A stretch of 47,467 nt of DNA, from assembly GCF_002975435.1 (NCBI RefSeq), contig NZ_PCPT01000019.1:1-47467 (forward strand). The letters run 5' to 3'. The notes beneath the pieces were generated by a model. It saw only the letters and a list, made by a program, of their open reading frames with translations, searched no databases and had not been told where the DNA came from. The position numbers and the translations under genes are program-made. Shown piece after piece: positions 34,612-42,267 of this stretch. The stretch is from Arthrobacter sp. MYb227. GTDB lineage: Bacteria > Actinomycetota > Actinomycetes > Actinomycetales > Micrococcaceae. How positions within the stretch are numbered: the stretch's first letter is position 1; the number at the start of each line of letters is the position of its first letter.

Positions 34612-35463
34612 TCAGTTCGGATGCGCGAGATCACCGCTGCGCGGGGCAACTGCTTGCCATCGCACGGTCATTTCACCTAGGCGCCAACGCGAGGCAGAAT
34701 CACAAATGGGCCATCCATTAGAGCGTAGGGATCGGCACATGGCAACAAAACGTTGTTTATTGCCAAAGGAGGCAAGCGGGGCGGCGGCAAGCCATGCGGC
34801 GTCGGCGGCCTGCAAAAATTCGTGGATACGCTCACCTGCCACATTTCGATGAATCAAGGCCTTGGGTAAGCTCTCAGCAACATCGGAGGGGAGCTCAAAA
34901 GCTCCAAAACGTAAAGAAATACTGAGGGTTTGCGGTCCATCTTTGGTCACCGCAACCCAGGAGCTGCGCCTGCCAACCTCATCACAGGTGCCTTCGATGA
35001 GTACACCAGTATCGGTGAGGCGTGAGCACATGGTTGACCAGATGCCTGCAACGTCTGCCTCGTCGTATTGACGTAGTACGTTGAAGGCGCGAATCACTGT
35101 TACCGGGGATTCGACCGGGATTTCAAAGCCACCCAGACGGAACTCGAGACCATTGACGTCTAGAGCGGTTCCGCGAGCCACACGTTCGGGTTCAATCTCA
35201 ACGCCAAAAACGCGTGCCTGTGGGGAAACGGCGCGTACGCGTTCAAAGAATTCGACAGCGGTTCTGGGGGATGCACCATATCCAAGATCCACGGCTATGG
35301 GTGGGGCTCCGGTGGTGGATGGCCTGAGCCGCCAGCCTTGGGGACCGGTCAACCAGCGGTCAACCCGCCGCATCCGGTTCGGATTAGTAGTGCCACGGGT
35401 GGTATGCCCCAGCGGGCGACCGGTACGCGACCGTCCGCCAAGCCGAGTCGCTTTCTGAACCAT
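34612..35463 (-). CDS. Class I SAM-dependent methyltransferase
   Basis: A 283-residue putative methyltransferase. A basic N-terminus (about 1-35) precedes the SAM-binding motif I AVDLGYGASPRTA (about 57), the acidic motif II VFGVEIEPERV and a later VIRAFNVLRQY. The target is unknown. Start ATG 35463 is supported by TAGGAT ending 7 nt upstream; a longer frame to 35508 has no signal. It is divergent from gpmA. Confidence 0.84.
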   Translation of the reverse strand: MVQKATRLGGRSRTGRPLGHTTRGTTNPNRMRRVDRWLTGPQGWRLRPSTTGAPPIAVDLGYGASPRTAVEFFERVRAVSPQARVFGVEIEPERVARGTALDVNGLEFRLGGFEIPVESPVTVIRAFNVLRQYDEADVAGIWSTMCSRLTDTGVLIEGTCDEVGRRSSWVAVTKDGPQTLSISLRFGAFELPSDVAESLPKALIHRNVAGERIHEFLQAADAAWLAAAPLASFGNKQRFVAMCRSLRSNGWPICDSASRWRLGEMTVRWQAVAPRSGDLAHPN

Positions 35464-35470
35464 TGCTTTA

Positions 35471-35476
35471 ATCCTA
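35471..35476 (-). promoter_or_regulatory. -10 hexamer, leaderless methyltransferase start
   Basis: TAGGAT on the minus strand ends 7 nt before the ATG at 35463. Confidence 0.55.
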
Positions 35477-35536
35477 AAGTGTCCAACACCGCCTCTAGCG
35501 CACGTCATGAAGGAAAGTAAGGCACTTCACGCGTCC

Positions 35537-35542
35537 TAGAAT
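35537..35542 (+). promoter_or_regulatory. -10 hexamer, leaderless gpmA start
   Basis: TAGAAT ends 7 nt before the ATG at 35550, which decides this start over the in-frame ATG at 35541 that lies inside the hexamer. Confidence 0.65.
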
Positions 35543-35549
35543 GGGATGT

Positions 35550-36296
35550 ATGACTTACACCCTGATCCTGCTGCGCCATGGGCAAAGCGAGTGGAACGAA
35601 AAGAACTTGTTCACCGGTTGGTACGATGTCACGCTCACCGAGCAGGGCCGTGCCGAAGCTACCCGCGGCGGCACGCTGCTCACCGAGGCCGGTCTGGCTC
35701 CGGCAGTACTGCACACCTCACTGCTCAAGCGCGCAATCATCACCGCGAACCTGGCTCTAGAGTCCGCAGACCTGTCCTGGATCCCGGTCAAGCGCAGCTG
35801 GCGTTTGAACGAGCGCCACTACGGGGCCCTGCAGGGCAAGGATAAGGCACAGACCCTGGCCGAATACGGTGAAGAGCAGTTCATGGAATGGCGCCGTAGC
35901 TACGACACCCCGCCACCTGCATTGTCCGACGATTCGGAATTCAGCCAGATCAATGATCCGCGCTATGCGGACCTAGGTGACACTGCCCCGCGTACCGAGT
36001 GCCTCAAGGATGTTCTTGAGCGCATGCTCCCGTACTGGGAAGGCGAGATCAAGCCGGACCTTGCCGCAGGCAAGACGGTTCTTGTCACCGCACACGGCAA
36101 CTCACTGCGCGCACTGGTCAAGCACCTCGACGGCATTAGCGATGAGGCAATCGCGGGCCTGAACATCCCTACGGGTATCCCGCTGGTCTACGAACTCAAT
36201 GAGGATTTCACCCCGGTCACCCCGGGCGGCAAGTACCTTGATGAGGCGGCTGCAGCCGATGCCATCAAGGCAGTTGCAAACCAGGGCCGCCACTAA
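35550..36296 (+). CDS. gpmA: 2,3-bisphosphoglycerate-dependent phosphoglycerate mutase
   Basis: Interconverts 3- and 2-phosphoglycerate in glycolysis and gluconeogenesis; cytosolic. The 248-residue product has the phosphohistidine motif [10 protein letters not shown] (His near residue 10), [19 protein letters not shown] and the second histidine in [14 protein letters not shown]. Length and motifs are those of the cofactor-dependent enzyme. It works in the same direction of flux as pckG elsewhere in the window but is not linked to it. Confidence 0.96.
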   Translation: MTYTLILLRHGQSEWNEKNLFTGWYDVTLTEQGRAEATRGGTLLTEAGLAPAVLHTSLLKRAIITANLALESADLSWIPVKRSWRLNERHYGALQGKDKAQTLAEYGEEQFMEWRRSYDTPPPALSDDSEFSQINDPRYADLGDTAPRTECLKDVLERMLPYWEGEIKPDLAAGKTVLVTAHGNSLRALVKHLDGISDEAIAGLNIPTGIPLVYELNEDFTPVTPGGKYLDEAAAADAIKAVANQGRH

Positions 36297-36335
36297 GTGT
36301 TTCTCATTTCTCGGTGATTGCGCCGAGAAACTCTC

Positions 36336-36383
36336 AGGAGGTTTGGGGCTTTCCAGCCATGGAAAGCTTCAGGCCTCCTTTTT
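36336..36383 (+). terminator. Hairpin terminator after gpmA
   Basis: AGGAGG and GGGCTTTCC (from 36336) pair with GGAAAGC and CCTCCT around a short loop, followed by TTTTT at 36379-36383. The stem has one internal mismatch region. Confidence 0.85.
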
Positions 36384-36414
36384 GGCTTTGATTGCTAGAT
36401 TGCTCAGCGAAGAT

Positions 36415-36442
36415 GCACATGGAATATTTTTATTACATGTGC
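36415..36442. promoter_or_regulatory. Candidate operator of the small-membrane-protein/ArsR cassette
   Basis: GCACATG (36415-36421) and CATGTGC (36436-36442) are 7-bp inverted arms around a 14-nt AT-rich centre, about 45 bp before the first gene of the cassette. The size and AT-rich middle suit a winged-helix dimer; assignment to the ArsR-like protein at 36974 is inference. Confidence 0.4.
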
Positions 36443-36486
36443 GATGCTTGTGACTACCCACCACTGATAATCAGCAGGAGCAATCG

Positions 36487-36762
36487 ATGAATCCGCTTCA
36501 CATACTTGCCCAAGGAGCCGGTACAAACCCGTTGCTTCCCAACGGCTGGGAAATTACCGTTACGGTGGTAGGAATTTTGTTCTACGCGGCGTTGGTAGTT
36601 GCGGTGATCATGCTGACCTTCAAGCTGTTGACCGGAACCAAAACGCGCACAGCCACCTCTGCCAGCCGGGAAAGTCTTCAAGATGAGATAGCCCGCCGTA
36701 CGGACTCGATCGAAAATCGCCTAGGCAATATCGAACGCACCTTCCAGAACGTGGGGGAGTAA
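36487..36762 (+). CDS. Small single-span membrane protein with C-terminal coiled coil
   Basis: A 91-residue protein with a short outside N-terminus, one transmembrane helix (about 22-46) and a cytosolic tail. From about residue 60 the tail is heptad-like, with Ile/Leu at a/d positions (DEIARRTDSIENRLGNIER). Start ATG has AGGAG 7 nt upstream. It is the first gene of a three-gene unit; the next gene begins 2 bp after its stop. I do not recognise the family. Confidence 0.78.
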   Translation: MNPLHILAQGAGTNPLLPNGWEITVTVVGILFYAALVVAVIMLTFKLLTGTKTRTATSASRESLQDEIARRTDSIENRLGNIERTFQNVGE

Positions 36763-36764
36763 TC

Positions 36765-36974
36765 GTGGATTCCTCAATTTTGGTTCCGTTCCTGCTGCTA
36801 CTTTCGTTTGCGGGAATTTGCGTCGCGGTGCTCTTACTGCGCAAGGGTAAGCGAAATGCCCCGGCAATTCTCGATGAGGCCCTGGTCCGGGACCGGGAGC
36901 AGCTTGAGCGCCTCGAAGAAATTGACCAGCGCTTGGAACGTCTGGAAAAGACGCTTCACGACCTACCCTCCTGA
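36765..36974 (+). CDS. Very small membrane protein with coiled coil
   Basis: A 69-residue protein. The N-terminal hydrophobic helix (about 5-25) is followed by basic residues, then a Leu/Glu/Arg coiled coil (about 38-65; REQLERLEEIDQRLERLEK). The GTG start lies 2 bp after the preceding stop with GGGGGAG upstream. The stop overlaps the start of the following regulator gene. Its architecture mirrors the preceding gene, so the two may form a hetero-coiled-coil at the membrane. Confidence 0.75.
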   Translation: MDSSILVPFLLLLSFAGICVAVLLLRKGKRNAPAILDEALVRDREQLERLEEIDQRLERLEKTLHDLPS

Positions 36975-37273
36975 TGAGCCTCGCAGAAGGCCCCGCGGTA
37001 TCGCTTGCCAGCAGACTTGCCGCATTGGGTAGTGAGCCGCGATTACGTATTTTGGCGGAACTTTCCCGGGGCGAATTGCACGTTTCCGAGCTGGCGCGAC
37101 GCGTGGGGATGAGTCGACAGTTACTGTACCTGCACCTGGCAAAGCTTGAGGAAGCCGGATTTATCTCCGGTGTCGCAGACGTTGCCCCCGATGGGAAAGC
37201 CCTCAAGCTGTATTCGCTCAAAGAATTTGATCTGCGTATCAATATGGCAAGGATCTTGCAGGATGTGTCCTAG
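36974..37273 (+). CDS. ArsR-fold winged-helix regulator without metal-site residues
   Basis: A 99-residue helix-turn-helix protein: LGSEPRLRILAELSRG, then HVSELARRVGMSRQLLYLHLAKLEEAGFI, and a wing ending in KLYSLKEF. It has no cysteine and only two histidines, so a metal thiolate sensor site of the classical ArsR type is absent. Its ATG overlaps the stop of the small coiled-coil gene, so the three genes form one coupled unit. The signal may come from the membrane partners; that is inference. Confidence 0.85.
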   Translation: MSLAEGPAVSLASRLAALGSEPRLRILAELSRGELHVSELARRVGMSRQLLYLHLAKLEEAGFISGVADVAPDGKALKLYSLKEFDLRINMARILQDVS

Positions 37274-37388
37274 GCGCCGTCGGCGAAACTTCTATTGAGG
37301 TTCACTCATAAGAGCAACACCGGGTGCATATTTCCTAGACGCAAACGGGAATGGTTTATGCGCTGGTAAAGAAACTTTCAAAATATGG

Positions 37389-37416
37389 TTGTACTCACAT
37401 CCATATGCGGTACTCT
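37389..37416 (+). promoter_or_regulatory. Promoter for the DUF4193 gene
   Basis: TTGTAC (37389-37394) and TACTCT (37411-37416) are spaced 16 bp apart, 45 bp before the GTG start. The 187-bp gap upstream holds no gene. Confidence 0.45.
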
Positions 37417-37460
37417 GCTGTCTCGACGCACGTAACTGAATGACGTAAGGAATGCTTTTC

Positions 37461-37763
37461 GTGGCAACTGATTATGATGAAGTTCGGCCGGACGTAGCCG
37501 AGGCTCGCAAGGCCTCACTAGACGCGGTGAAATCCGCAAATGCACCAGACGCACGCAGCGTCGCGGCAGACCTCGACGAGGCCGATACCTCAGATGGGGT
37601 AAACCTGCCGGGCGCAGATCTAATAGAAGAAGACCTCACGGTCACGGTTCTTCCACAGGAAGATGATGAATTTATTTGCGGATCTTGTTTCCTGATCCGA
37701 CACCGCTCCCTACTAGCTAGAGAAGCCAACGGTGTTGCTTATTGCAGGGACTGCGAGAGCTAG
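37461..37763 (+). CDS. DUF4193 family zinc-ribbon-like protein
   Basis: A 100-residue acidic protein of the actinobacterial DUF4193 family. A disordered Asp/Glu/Ala-rich N-terminus is followed by the conserved VNLPGADL and a C-terminal four-cysteine site (CGSC and CRDC, about 18 residues apart) likely to bind zinc. Start is GTG 37461, with AAGGA 9 nt upstream; the ATG at 37452 overlaps that RBS. The function is unknown. Confidence 0.9.
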   Translation: MATDYDEVRPDVAEARKASLDAVKSANAPDARSVAADLDEADTSDGVNLPGADLIEEDLTVTVLPQEDDEFICGSCFLIRHRSLLAREANGVAYCRDCES

Positions 37764-37865
37764 AAACGCCACAGAGAATAGAACAACGCCGATGCTCGAA
37801 TCGCCACACACATAATATCGTGGCACTTCGGGCACCGGCGTCTAGTTTTTAAGTGCCGTGTGGTG

Positions 37866-38525
37866 CTAGAAACCCTCGGTTGCCGGCTCCCACTCACCGG
37901 TGACAAGGTAGGAGACCTTGCGCGCCACAGATACCCCATGATCACCGAAGCGTTCCAGGTAGCGGCTGGTCAAGGTGACATCGGCGGTTGTCGGTGCCGA
38001 TTCATTCCATTCTTCGGTGGCAACAATCTTGAAGATCGAGGCGTGCAGCTTATCGATCTGGGTGTTAAGCTCGATGATCTCGCGCGCAACCGTGAGATCG
38101 CGCGTATCAAGCAGTCCTCCCAATTTCTTGGCGATGGCAATATCAAGATGGGCCATCTGGGCAAAAATTGGTGCCACTGAGGCCGGAACTACCTGCTGCG
38201 GGAAACGCAGACGTGCCAACTGGGCAACGTGGCGAGCCAAATCGCCCATGCGTTCCAGTGAGGCACTCATGCGCAACGAACCAACGATCATGCGCAGATC
38301 CGAGGCGACGGGACCCTGCAACGCCAAAACATCGATCGCACGCTCATCGAGCTGAGTTTGCAAGAAATCTATCTTGGCGTCCTCGGCGATGACTTCCTGG
38401 GCCAGCTCTATATCAGCGTTGCTGAAAGACTCATATGCCCGTTCCATGGCCGCGGCCACTAGCTGCGACATCTGGATCAGCTCTTCACCGATTTGCTGCA
38501 AGTCGGCCTGGAAAACCTTACGCAC
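37866..38525 (-). CDS. phoU: Phosphate transport system regulatory protein PhoU
   Basis: A 219-residue all-helical protein that in known systems links the Pst phosphate transporter to the SenX3/PhoR kinase. It is built of two three-helix repeats with the metal-cluster motifs around DLRMIVGSLRMSASLERMGDLA and SRYLERFGDHGVSVA. GTG start 38525 has AAAGGA upstream. It is divergent from senX3-regX3 with a PHO-box-like array in the 182-bp gap, so it is likely part of the same regulon. Confidence 0.95.
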   Translation of the reverse strand: MRKVFQADLQQIGEELIQMSQLVAAAMERAYESFSNADIELAQEVIAEDAKIDFLQTQLDERAIDVLALQGPVASDLRMIVGSLRMSASLERMGDLARHVAQLARLRFPQQVVPASVAPIFAQMAHLDIAIAKKLGGLLDTRDLTVAREIIELNTQIDKLHASIFKIVATEEWNESAPTTADVTLTSRYLERFGDHGVSVARKVSYLVTGEWEPATEGF

Positions 38526-38606
38526 GCGGGCGTCCTTTCGTGAGGTAACACCGTAACCCTCAATTAAAAGGACGACGGAACTTTCATGTCTATTCTTACA
38601 GCACCA

Positions 38607-38646
38607 GGTGAACCAACCGGGGAATCAAGATGAACGTTAGGTGAAT
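38607..38646. promoter_or_regulatory. PHO-box-like direct-repeat array
   Basis: Four GGTGAAC-like units, GGTGAAC (38607), GGGGAAT (38619), GATGAAC (38629) and GGTGAAT (38640), recur every 10-12 bp in the phoU-senX3 gap. The reverse complement, GTTCACC, is the known core of actinobacterial PhoP/RegX3 direct-repeat sites with 11-bp units. This implies control of phoU and/or senX3-regX3 by RegX3. Confidence 0.7.
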
Positions 38647-38694
38647 GAGTCGCCCAAGGGTAAGGAACCGCGCTTTCCAAGAACCGGCTACCGA

Positions 38695-38700
38695 TAGGCT
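38695..38700 (+). promoter_or_regulatory. -10 hexamer, leaderless senX3 start
   Basis: TAGGCT ends 7 nt before GTG 38708; the surrounding 19 bases equal those at the tmk start. Confidence 0.7.
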
Positions 38701-38707
38701 AGGGAAC

Positions 38708-39928
38708 GTGAATGATGTCTTGATTTCCGTGATTGCGGGCCTGGCCGGCTTGGCCCTGGGTGTAGTGGGCATCATGGCGTATCGAGGATCGGTGCGAAGC
38801 CGACGCGGACTGCCCATGGTGGGTGAACCAACGTTGCCCGAAGGGGCAGCCGCGGTACTCTCGGTGATTGGTCGCGCCTTTGTCATCCTCGATGAAGTTG
38901 ACGGGGTAGTGCGCGCCAACCCGGCTTCCTATGCCTACGGGCTGGTACGCGGTCATACACTTGTCCACGAGGAATTACGCCTGCTGGCACGGAAGGTTCG
39001 TGCCGACGGTGTGATCGCCGAACGCGAATTTGAGTTACCGCGCGGTACCCTAGGGTCTTCAAGCCTGATTGTTCATGTGCGAGTTGCCCCGCTGGGTGAC
39101 GAATACATCCTTCTACTTGCCGATGACCGCACCGAAATCACTAGAACCGAAGCGGTGCGCAATGATTTTGTTGCAAATGTTTCCCACGAGCTAAAAACCC
39201 CGGTGGGGGCAATCTCGCTGCTTGCCGAAGCCATCGATAATGCTGCTGACGACGAGGTAGCAGTACAACGCTTCACCGCTCGGCTTCACAAGGAATCGGC
39301 CAGACTGGCAGCCCTGGTTCAAGACATAATTGAGCTCTCCCGATTGCAGGGCACCAACGTGATGTCACAGGGAGAAAGCGTTGACATCAACGATGTGCTT
39401 GCCGAGGCAGTTGATAGAAACAAGCTTCCCGCCGAGGAGAAACGCATCAAAATCTTGGTCGGTGGTGAAGCTGATCAGCCAATCTTTGGAGACCGAGATC
39501 TATTGATGACAGCGCTACGCAACCTCATTGATAATGCGATCCGCTATTCACCGGAAGACACAACTGTCGGAGTGGGCTTGCGACATCGCGACGGGCTGAT
39601 CCAGATCTCGGTCACCGATCAGGGCCCAGGTATTTCGGCAGATGAACAAGAACGAATCTTTGAGCGCTTCTACCGGGTAGATGCTGCTCGCTCACGGCAA
39701 ACCGGTGGCACCGGGCTCGGCCTGAGCATCGTCAAGCATGTGGTGGCAAACCACGGGGGAGAAATTACCTTGTGGTCCCAGCCTGGGCAGGGATCGACCT
39801 TCACCGTACGACTACCAATTCTTGATGAAACACCAGACAACAGCGAGGTGGCCCCCCAACGGGGAACGCATCTTGCGCACAATACGGTAGCGAAACCCAA
39901 GACGCTGCCGGAAGGAGGCCAGGAATGA
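38708..39928 (+). CDS. senX3: Sensor histidine kinase SenX3
   Basis: A 406-residue phosphate-responsive kinase. The N-terminal transmembrane helix (about 4-25) is followed by a PAS-like region (about 45-145). Dimerisation/phosphoacceptor His160 lies in VSHELKTP. The HATPase domain has the N box DNAIRYSPE, GPGIS and TGGTGLGLSIV. No large outer sensor loop is present, which fits sensing through PhoU/Pst. GTG 38708 is chosen over the upstream ATG frame because of the TAGGCT -10. It overlaps regX3 by 4 bp. Confidence 0.93.
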   Translation: MNDVLISVIAGLAGLALGVVGIMAYRGSVRSRRGLPMVGEPTLPEGAAAVLSVIGRAFVILDEVDGVVRANPASYAYGLVRGHTLVHEELRLLARKVRADGVIAEREFELPRGTLGSSSLIVHVRVAPLGDEYILLLADDRTEITRTEAVRNDFVANVSHELKTPVGAISLLAEAIDNAADDEVAVQRFTARLHKESARLAALVQDIIELSRLQGTNVMSQGESVDINDVLAEAVDRNKLPAEEKRIKILVGGEADQPIFGDRDLLMTALRNLIDNAIRYSPEDTTVGVGLRHRDGLIQISVTDQGPGISADEQERIFERFYRVDAARSRQTGGTGLGLSIVKHVVANHGGEITLWSQPGQGSTFTVRLPILDETPDNSEVAPQRGTHLAHNTVAKPKTLPEGGQE

Positions 39929-40605
39929 CCCGTATTTTGTTGGTTGAGGACGAAGAATCACTCTCAGATCCACTCTCTTACCTGCTTGAAAAGGAAGGGT
40001 TTGAGGTTCGCATTGCCGATAACGGGCTCAGCGCCGTCACCGAATTTGAGCGTCACGGCGCCGATTTGGTGCTGCTGGATTTGATGTTGCCGGGCCAGCC
40101 CGGAACCGAGGTCTTCAAACAGATCCGCACCACCTCGCAGGTTCCTGTGATCATGTTGACAGCCAAGGATTCGGAAATTGACAAGGTCGTGGGTCTCGAA
40201 CTCGGGGCCGATGACTATGTCACCAAGCCATATTCGTCCCGCGAACTTGTAGCGCGAATCCGTGCGGTACTGCGTAGGCAGGGCGAAGCCGAGGAACTTG
40301 TCAGCAATATTGTTGCCGCAGGTCCGGTGCGCATGGATGTTGAACGGCATGTGGTCTCGGTGCGCAGCACACCGGTACAGATGCCATTGAAAGAATTTGA
40401 ATTATTAGAGATCTTGTTGCGTAATACGGGCCGAGTCCTCACCCGTGGGCAACTCATTGACCGTGTCTGGGGTTCAGACTATGTCGGGGATACCAAGACC
40501 CTAGATGTTCACGTCAAGCGCCTACGTTCCAAGATTGAAACAGATCCAGCGGTCCCGGTTCATCTGGTGACGGTGCGCGGATTGGGTTACAAGTTTGAGG
40601 CCTAG
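39925..40605 (+). CDS. regX3: Response regulator RegX3 (OmpR/PhoB family)
   Basis: A 226-residue DNA-binding response regulator. The receiver domain has Asp9 and phospho-acceptor Asp52 in LLDLMLPG, the TAKDSE threonine, and KPY. A winged-helix effector follows (about 130-226; RVLTRGQLIDRVWG, LDVHVKRLRSKIE). It is coupled to senX3 by a 4-bp overlap. It should bind the direct repeats upstream of the operon and activate phosphate-starvation genes. Confidence 0.95.
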   Translation: MTRILLVEDEESLSDPLSYLLEKEGFEVRIADNGLSAVTEFERHGADLVLLDLMLPGQPGTEVFKQIRTTSQVPVIMLTAKDSEIDKVVGLELGADDYVTKPYSSRELVARIRAVLRRQGEAEELVSNIVAAGPVRMDVERHVVSVRSTPVQMPLKEFELLEILLRNTGRVLTRGQLIDRVWGSDYVGDTKTLDVHVKRLRSKIETDPAVPVHLVTVRGLGYKFEA

Positions 40606-40630
40606 GTCCACAAGGTAGGAATAGAGCGTT

Positions 40631-40687
40631 GCCGTAGGACTCCAGCCTGACCTAGCCAAATGCCAGGTTGGGCTAGAGTCCTGCGGC
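40631..40687 (+). terminator. Hairpin after regX3
   Basis: GCCGTAGGACTCCAGCC (40631-40647) pairs with GGCTAGAGTCCTGCGGC (40671-40687) with one mismatch and one G-U pair; an inner TGACCT/AGGTT can extend it. No U-tract follows. Confidence 0.6.
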
Positions 40688-40714
40688 CGTTTAGGTCTGT
40701 AGCAGGTAAAAGAA

Positions 40715-40760
40715 AATCCTCGTGGGTGGGGTACCTTTCGGTACCCCACCCACGAGGATT
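40715..40760. terminator. Strong hairpin terminator
   Basis: A 21-bp perfect stem pairs 40715-40735 with 40740-40760 around a TTTC loop, with an A-run on the left and a short T-run on the right. It is placed to stop both regX3 and the convergent lipoprotein gene. Confidence 0.9.
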
Positions 40761-40803
40761 AACGTTTCTCACCCTCCATGAAATGTCGGGGGAGATAAAA
40801 GCC

Positions 40804-41331
40804 TTAGTGGCCTTCGGCCTTCGGGGAAGGCGTCAGGTGAGCCATTTCGCTCGGGTCAAAACCACCGGGTACGTACTGACGGTATTCCTTCAACGTTCCA
40901 TCAATTACCGGAACCAGGGCTTGGTCCGAAGAAGTTGAAACGCTCAGCGTGGTTTTAGCCTGCTCGCCCGGGATTACACCGGTGGAAGACAGCACTGTTT
41001 TGTTGGCTGCGTCTTCGAGCTTTACAACGCTCTTTGCTGCAACCGGGATAGTGACAGAGCCTGTAGCAAGCTTCAGTTCCAGGGTCTGCGCGGAAGCGGT
41101 GTTGTTCACGACGGAGCCAAGGACACGGGCCTCGTCAGTAGCGCTCTTGGTGACAAACATCAGGTTGCGCACTTCAAGGTCGGCAACGTTCAAGACGATG
41201 CCATCGGAGGCGGCGTACTGGAAAGTCGTCGCCTGTTCGTTGATAGCGCCACAGCTGGTAACGCCAAGGGCCAAAACTGCCAGTGCAGCTGCCGCAACGG
41301 CGCGGCGTGCACGGTTCTTCTGTGCGGTCAT
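40804..41331 (-). CDS. Conserved lipoprotein, function unknown
   Basis: A 175-residue exported lipoprotein. The signal peptide has an Arg-rich n-region and an Ala/Leu core, ending in the lipobox Val-Thr-Ser-Cys27. The mature part is mostly beta, with KLATGSVTIPVAAKSVVKL and VPGG motifs, and could be an immunoglobulin-like fold. AGGAG lies 11 nt before ATG 41331 and about 8 nt before a GTG three bases earlier, so the start is uncertain by one codon. It sits between the phosphate two-component genes and carD; a role in phosphate uptake is possible but not shown. Confidence 0.85.
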   Translation of the reverse strand: MTAQKNRARRAVAAAALAVLALGVTSCGAINEQATTFQYAASDGIVLNVADLEVRNLMFVTKSATDEARVLGSVVNNTASAQTLELKLATGSVTIPVAAKSVVKLEDAANKTVLSSTGVIPGEQAKTTLSVSTSSDQALVPVIDGTLKEYRQYVPGGFDPSEMAHLTPSPKAEGH

Positions 41332-41610
41332 CACGGCACAAACTCCTCAATCAGGTTCGAGTTCGGGTGAGCTAGCGGGCACACAGGATGCACCCAAGGC
41401 AGCCACTCTCCCTCTTAGAGTAGTCGTTTTTGTGGTGAAAGCACGATTTTGCCCGGGGAAGAGGTGTCATCAGCGTGCTCATCGGGGGTAACTTGCGACG
41501 AAATGTTAACTACCTGCCTACCATTATTTTGACCGTTTGTGAAGAGGTAAAACCGCGCCATTACTAGGGAGTAGGGGAGTCCATCGAATCGATTTGCCCA
41601 ATTCCCGTGA

Positions 41611-41631
41611 TAAACTAGTTAACGGGAAAGG
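41611..41631 (+). promoter_or_regulatory. carD promoter and ribosome-binding site
   Basis: The 311-bp gap between the lipoprotein and carD holds no gene on either strand that I can support. TAAACT (41611-41616) is the best -10, without a clear -35. GGGAAAGGGG (41622-41631) is an unusually strong ribosome-binding region 11 nt before the carD ATG. Confidence 0.5.
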
Positions 41632-41642
41632 GGTTTATCCAC

Positions 41643-42125
41643 ATGGTTTTTGAGGTTGGCGAGACAGTTGTCTACCCGCACCACGGTGCCGCAATGATCG
41701 AAGAGATCAAGATGCGCACCATCAAGGGTGAAGAGAAGATGTATCTCAAGCTTAAGGTTGCCCAAGGTGACCTCACCATCGAAGTTCCGGCAGAAAATGT
41801 CGACCTCGTTGGTGTGCGCGATGTAGTTGGCCAAGAAGGTCTGGATCACGTCTTTGACGTGTTGCGGGCCGAGTTTACGGAGGAACCAACTAACTGGTCC
41901 CGCCGTTACAAGGCTAACTTGGAGAAACTTGCTTCCGGCGACGTTATCAAGGTTGCAGAGGTCGTACGTGACCTCTGGCGCCGCGACAACGACCGCGGCC
42001 TTTCCGCAGGCGAAAAGCGAATGCTCGCAAAGGCACGTCAGATCCTGATCAGTGAACTAGCACTGGCCAAGAAGCTTGACGAAGAAAAGGCCGAAAGCGT
42101 GCTTGACGAGGTTCTTGCCTCGTAA
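41643..42125 (+). CDS. carD: CarD family RNA polymerase-binding transcription factor
   Basis: A 160-residue essential activator that stabilises the RNA polymerase open complex at rRNA and housekeeping promoters. The N-terminal polymerase-interacting Tudor-like domain (about 1-55; [14 protein letters not shown]) is followed by the C-terminal helical DNA-binding domain, with the conserved Trp in the [13 protein letters not shown] segment that wedges into the -10 minor groove. Next to a phosphate two-component system and upstream of ispD, its usual actinobacterial position. Confidence 0.95.
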   Translation: MVFEVGETVVYPHHGAAMIEEIKMRTIKGEEKMYLKLKVAQGDLTIEVPAENVDLVGVRDVVGQEGLDHVFDVLRAEFTEEPTNWSRRYKANLEKLASGDVIKVAEVVRDLWRRDNDRGLSAGEKRMLAKARQILISELALAKKLDEEKAESVLDEVLAS

Positions 42126-42154
42126 GCATTTTACGAATTACTAAAGGTTTGACC

Positions 42155-42198
42155 CGATGGGGGTCCGGAACACCACTTGGTGTACCGGACCCCCATCG
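42155..42198 (+). terminator. Hairpin terminator after carD
   Basis: CGATGGGGGTCCGG (42155-42168) pairs with CCGGACCCCCATCG (42185-42198); the inner ACACCA/TGGTGT extends the stem after one A-A mismatch. Confidence 0.88.
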
Positions 42199-42255
42199 AC
42201 GTTTTACCGCTGATCGTAGACGCTCCGCTGATTCGAGGCCGGGCGCCGGCACAGA

Positions 42256-42261
42256 TACTCT
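42256..42261 (+). promoter_or_regulatory. -10 hexamer, leaderless ispDF start
   Basis: TACTCT ends 6 nt before the ATG at 42268. Confidence 0.65.
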
Positions 42262-42267
42262 GGTGAA

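Noticed and set aside
36487-36974. Toxin-antitoxin pair (two small genes)
   Set aside because: Both products are membrane-anchored coiled-coil proteins of the same design, with no known toxin motif; a sensing unit fits better.
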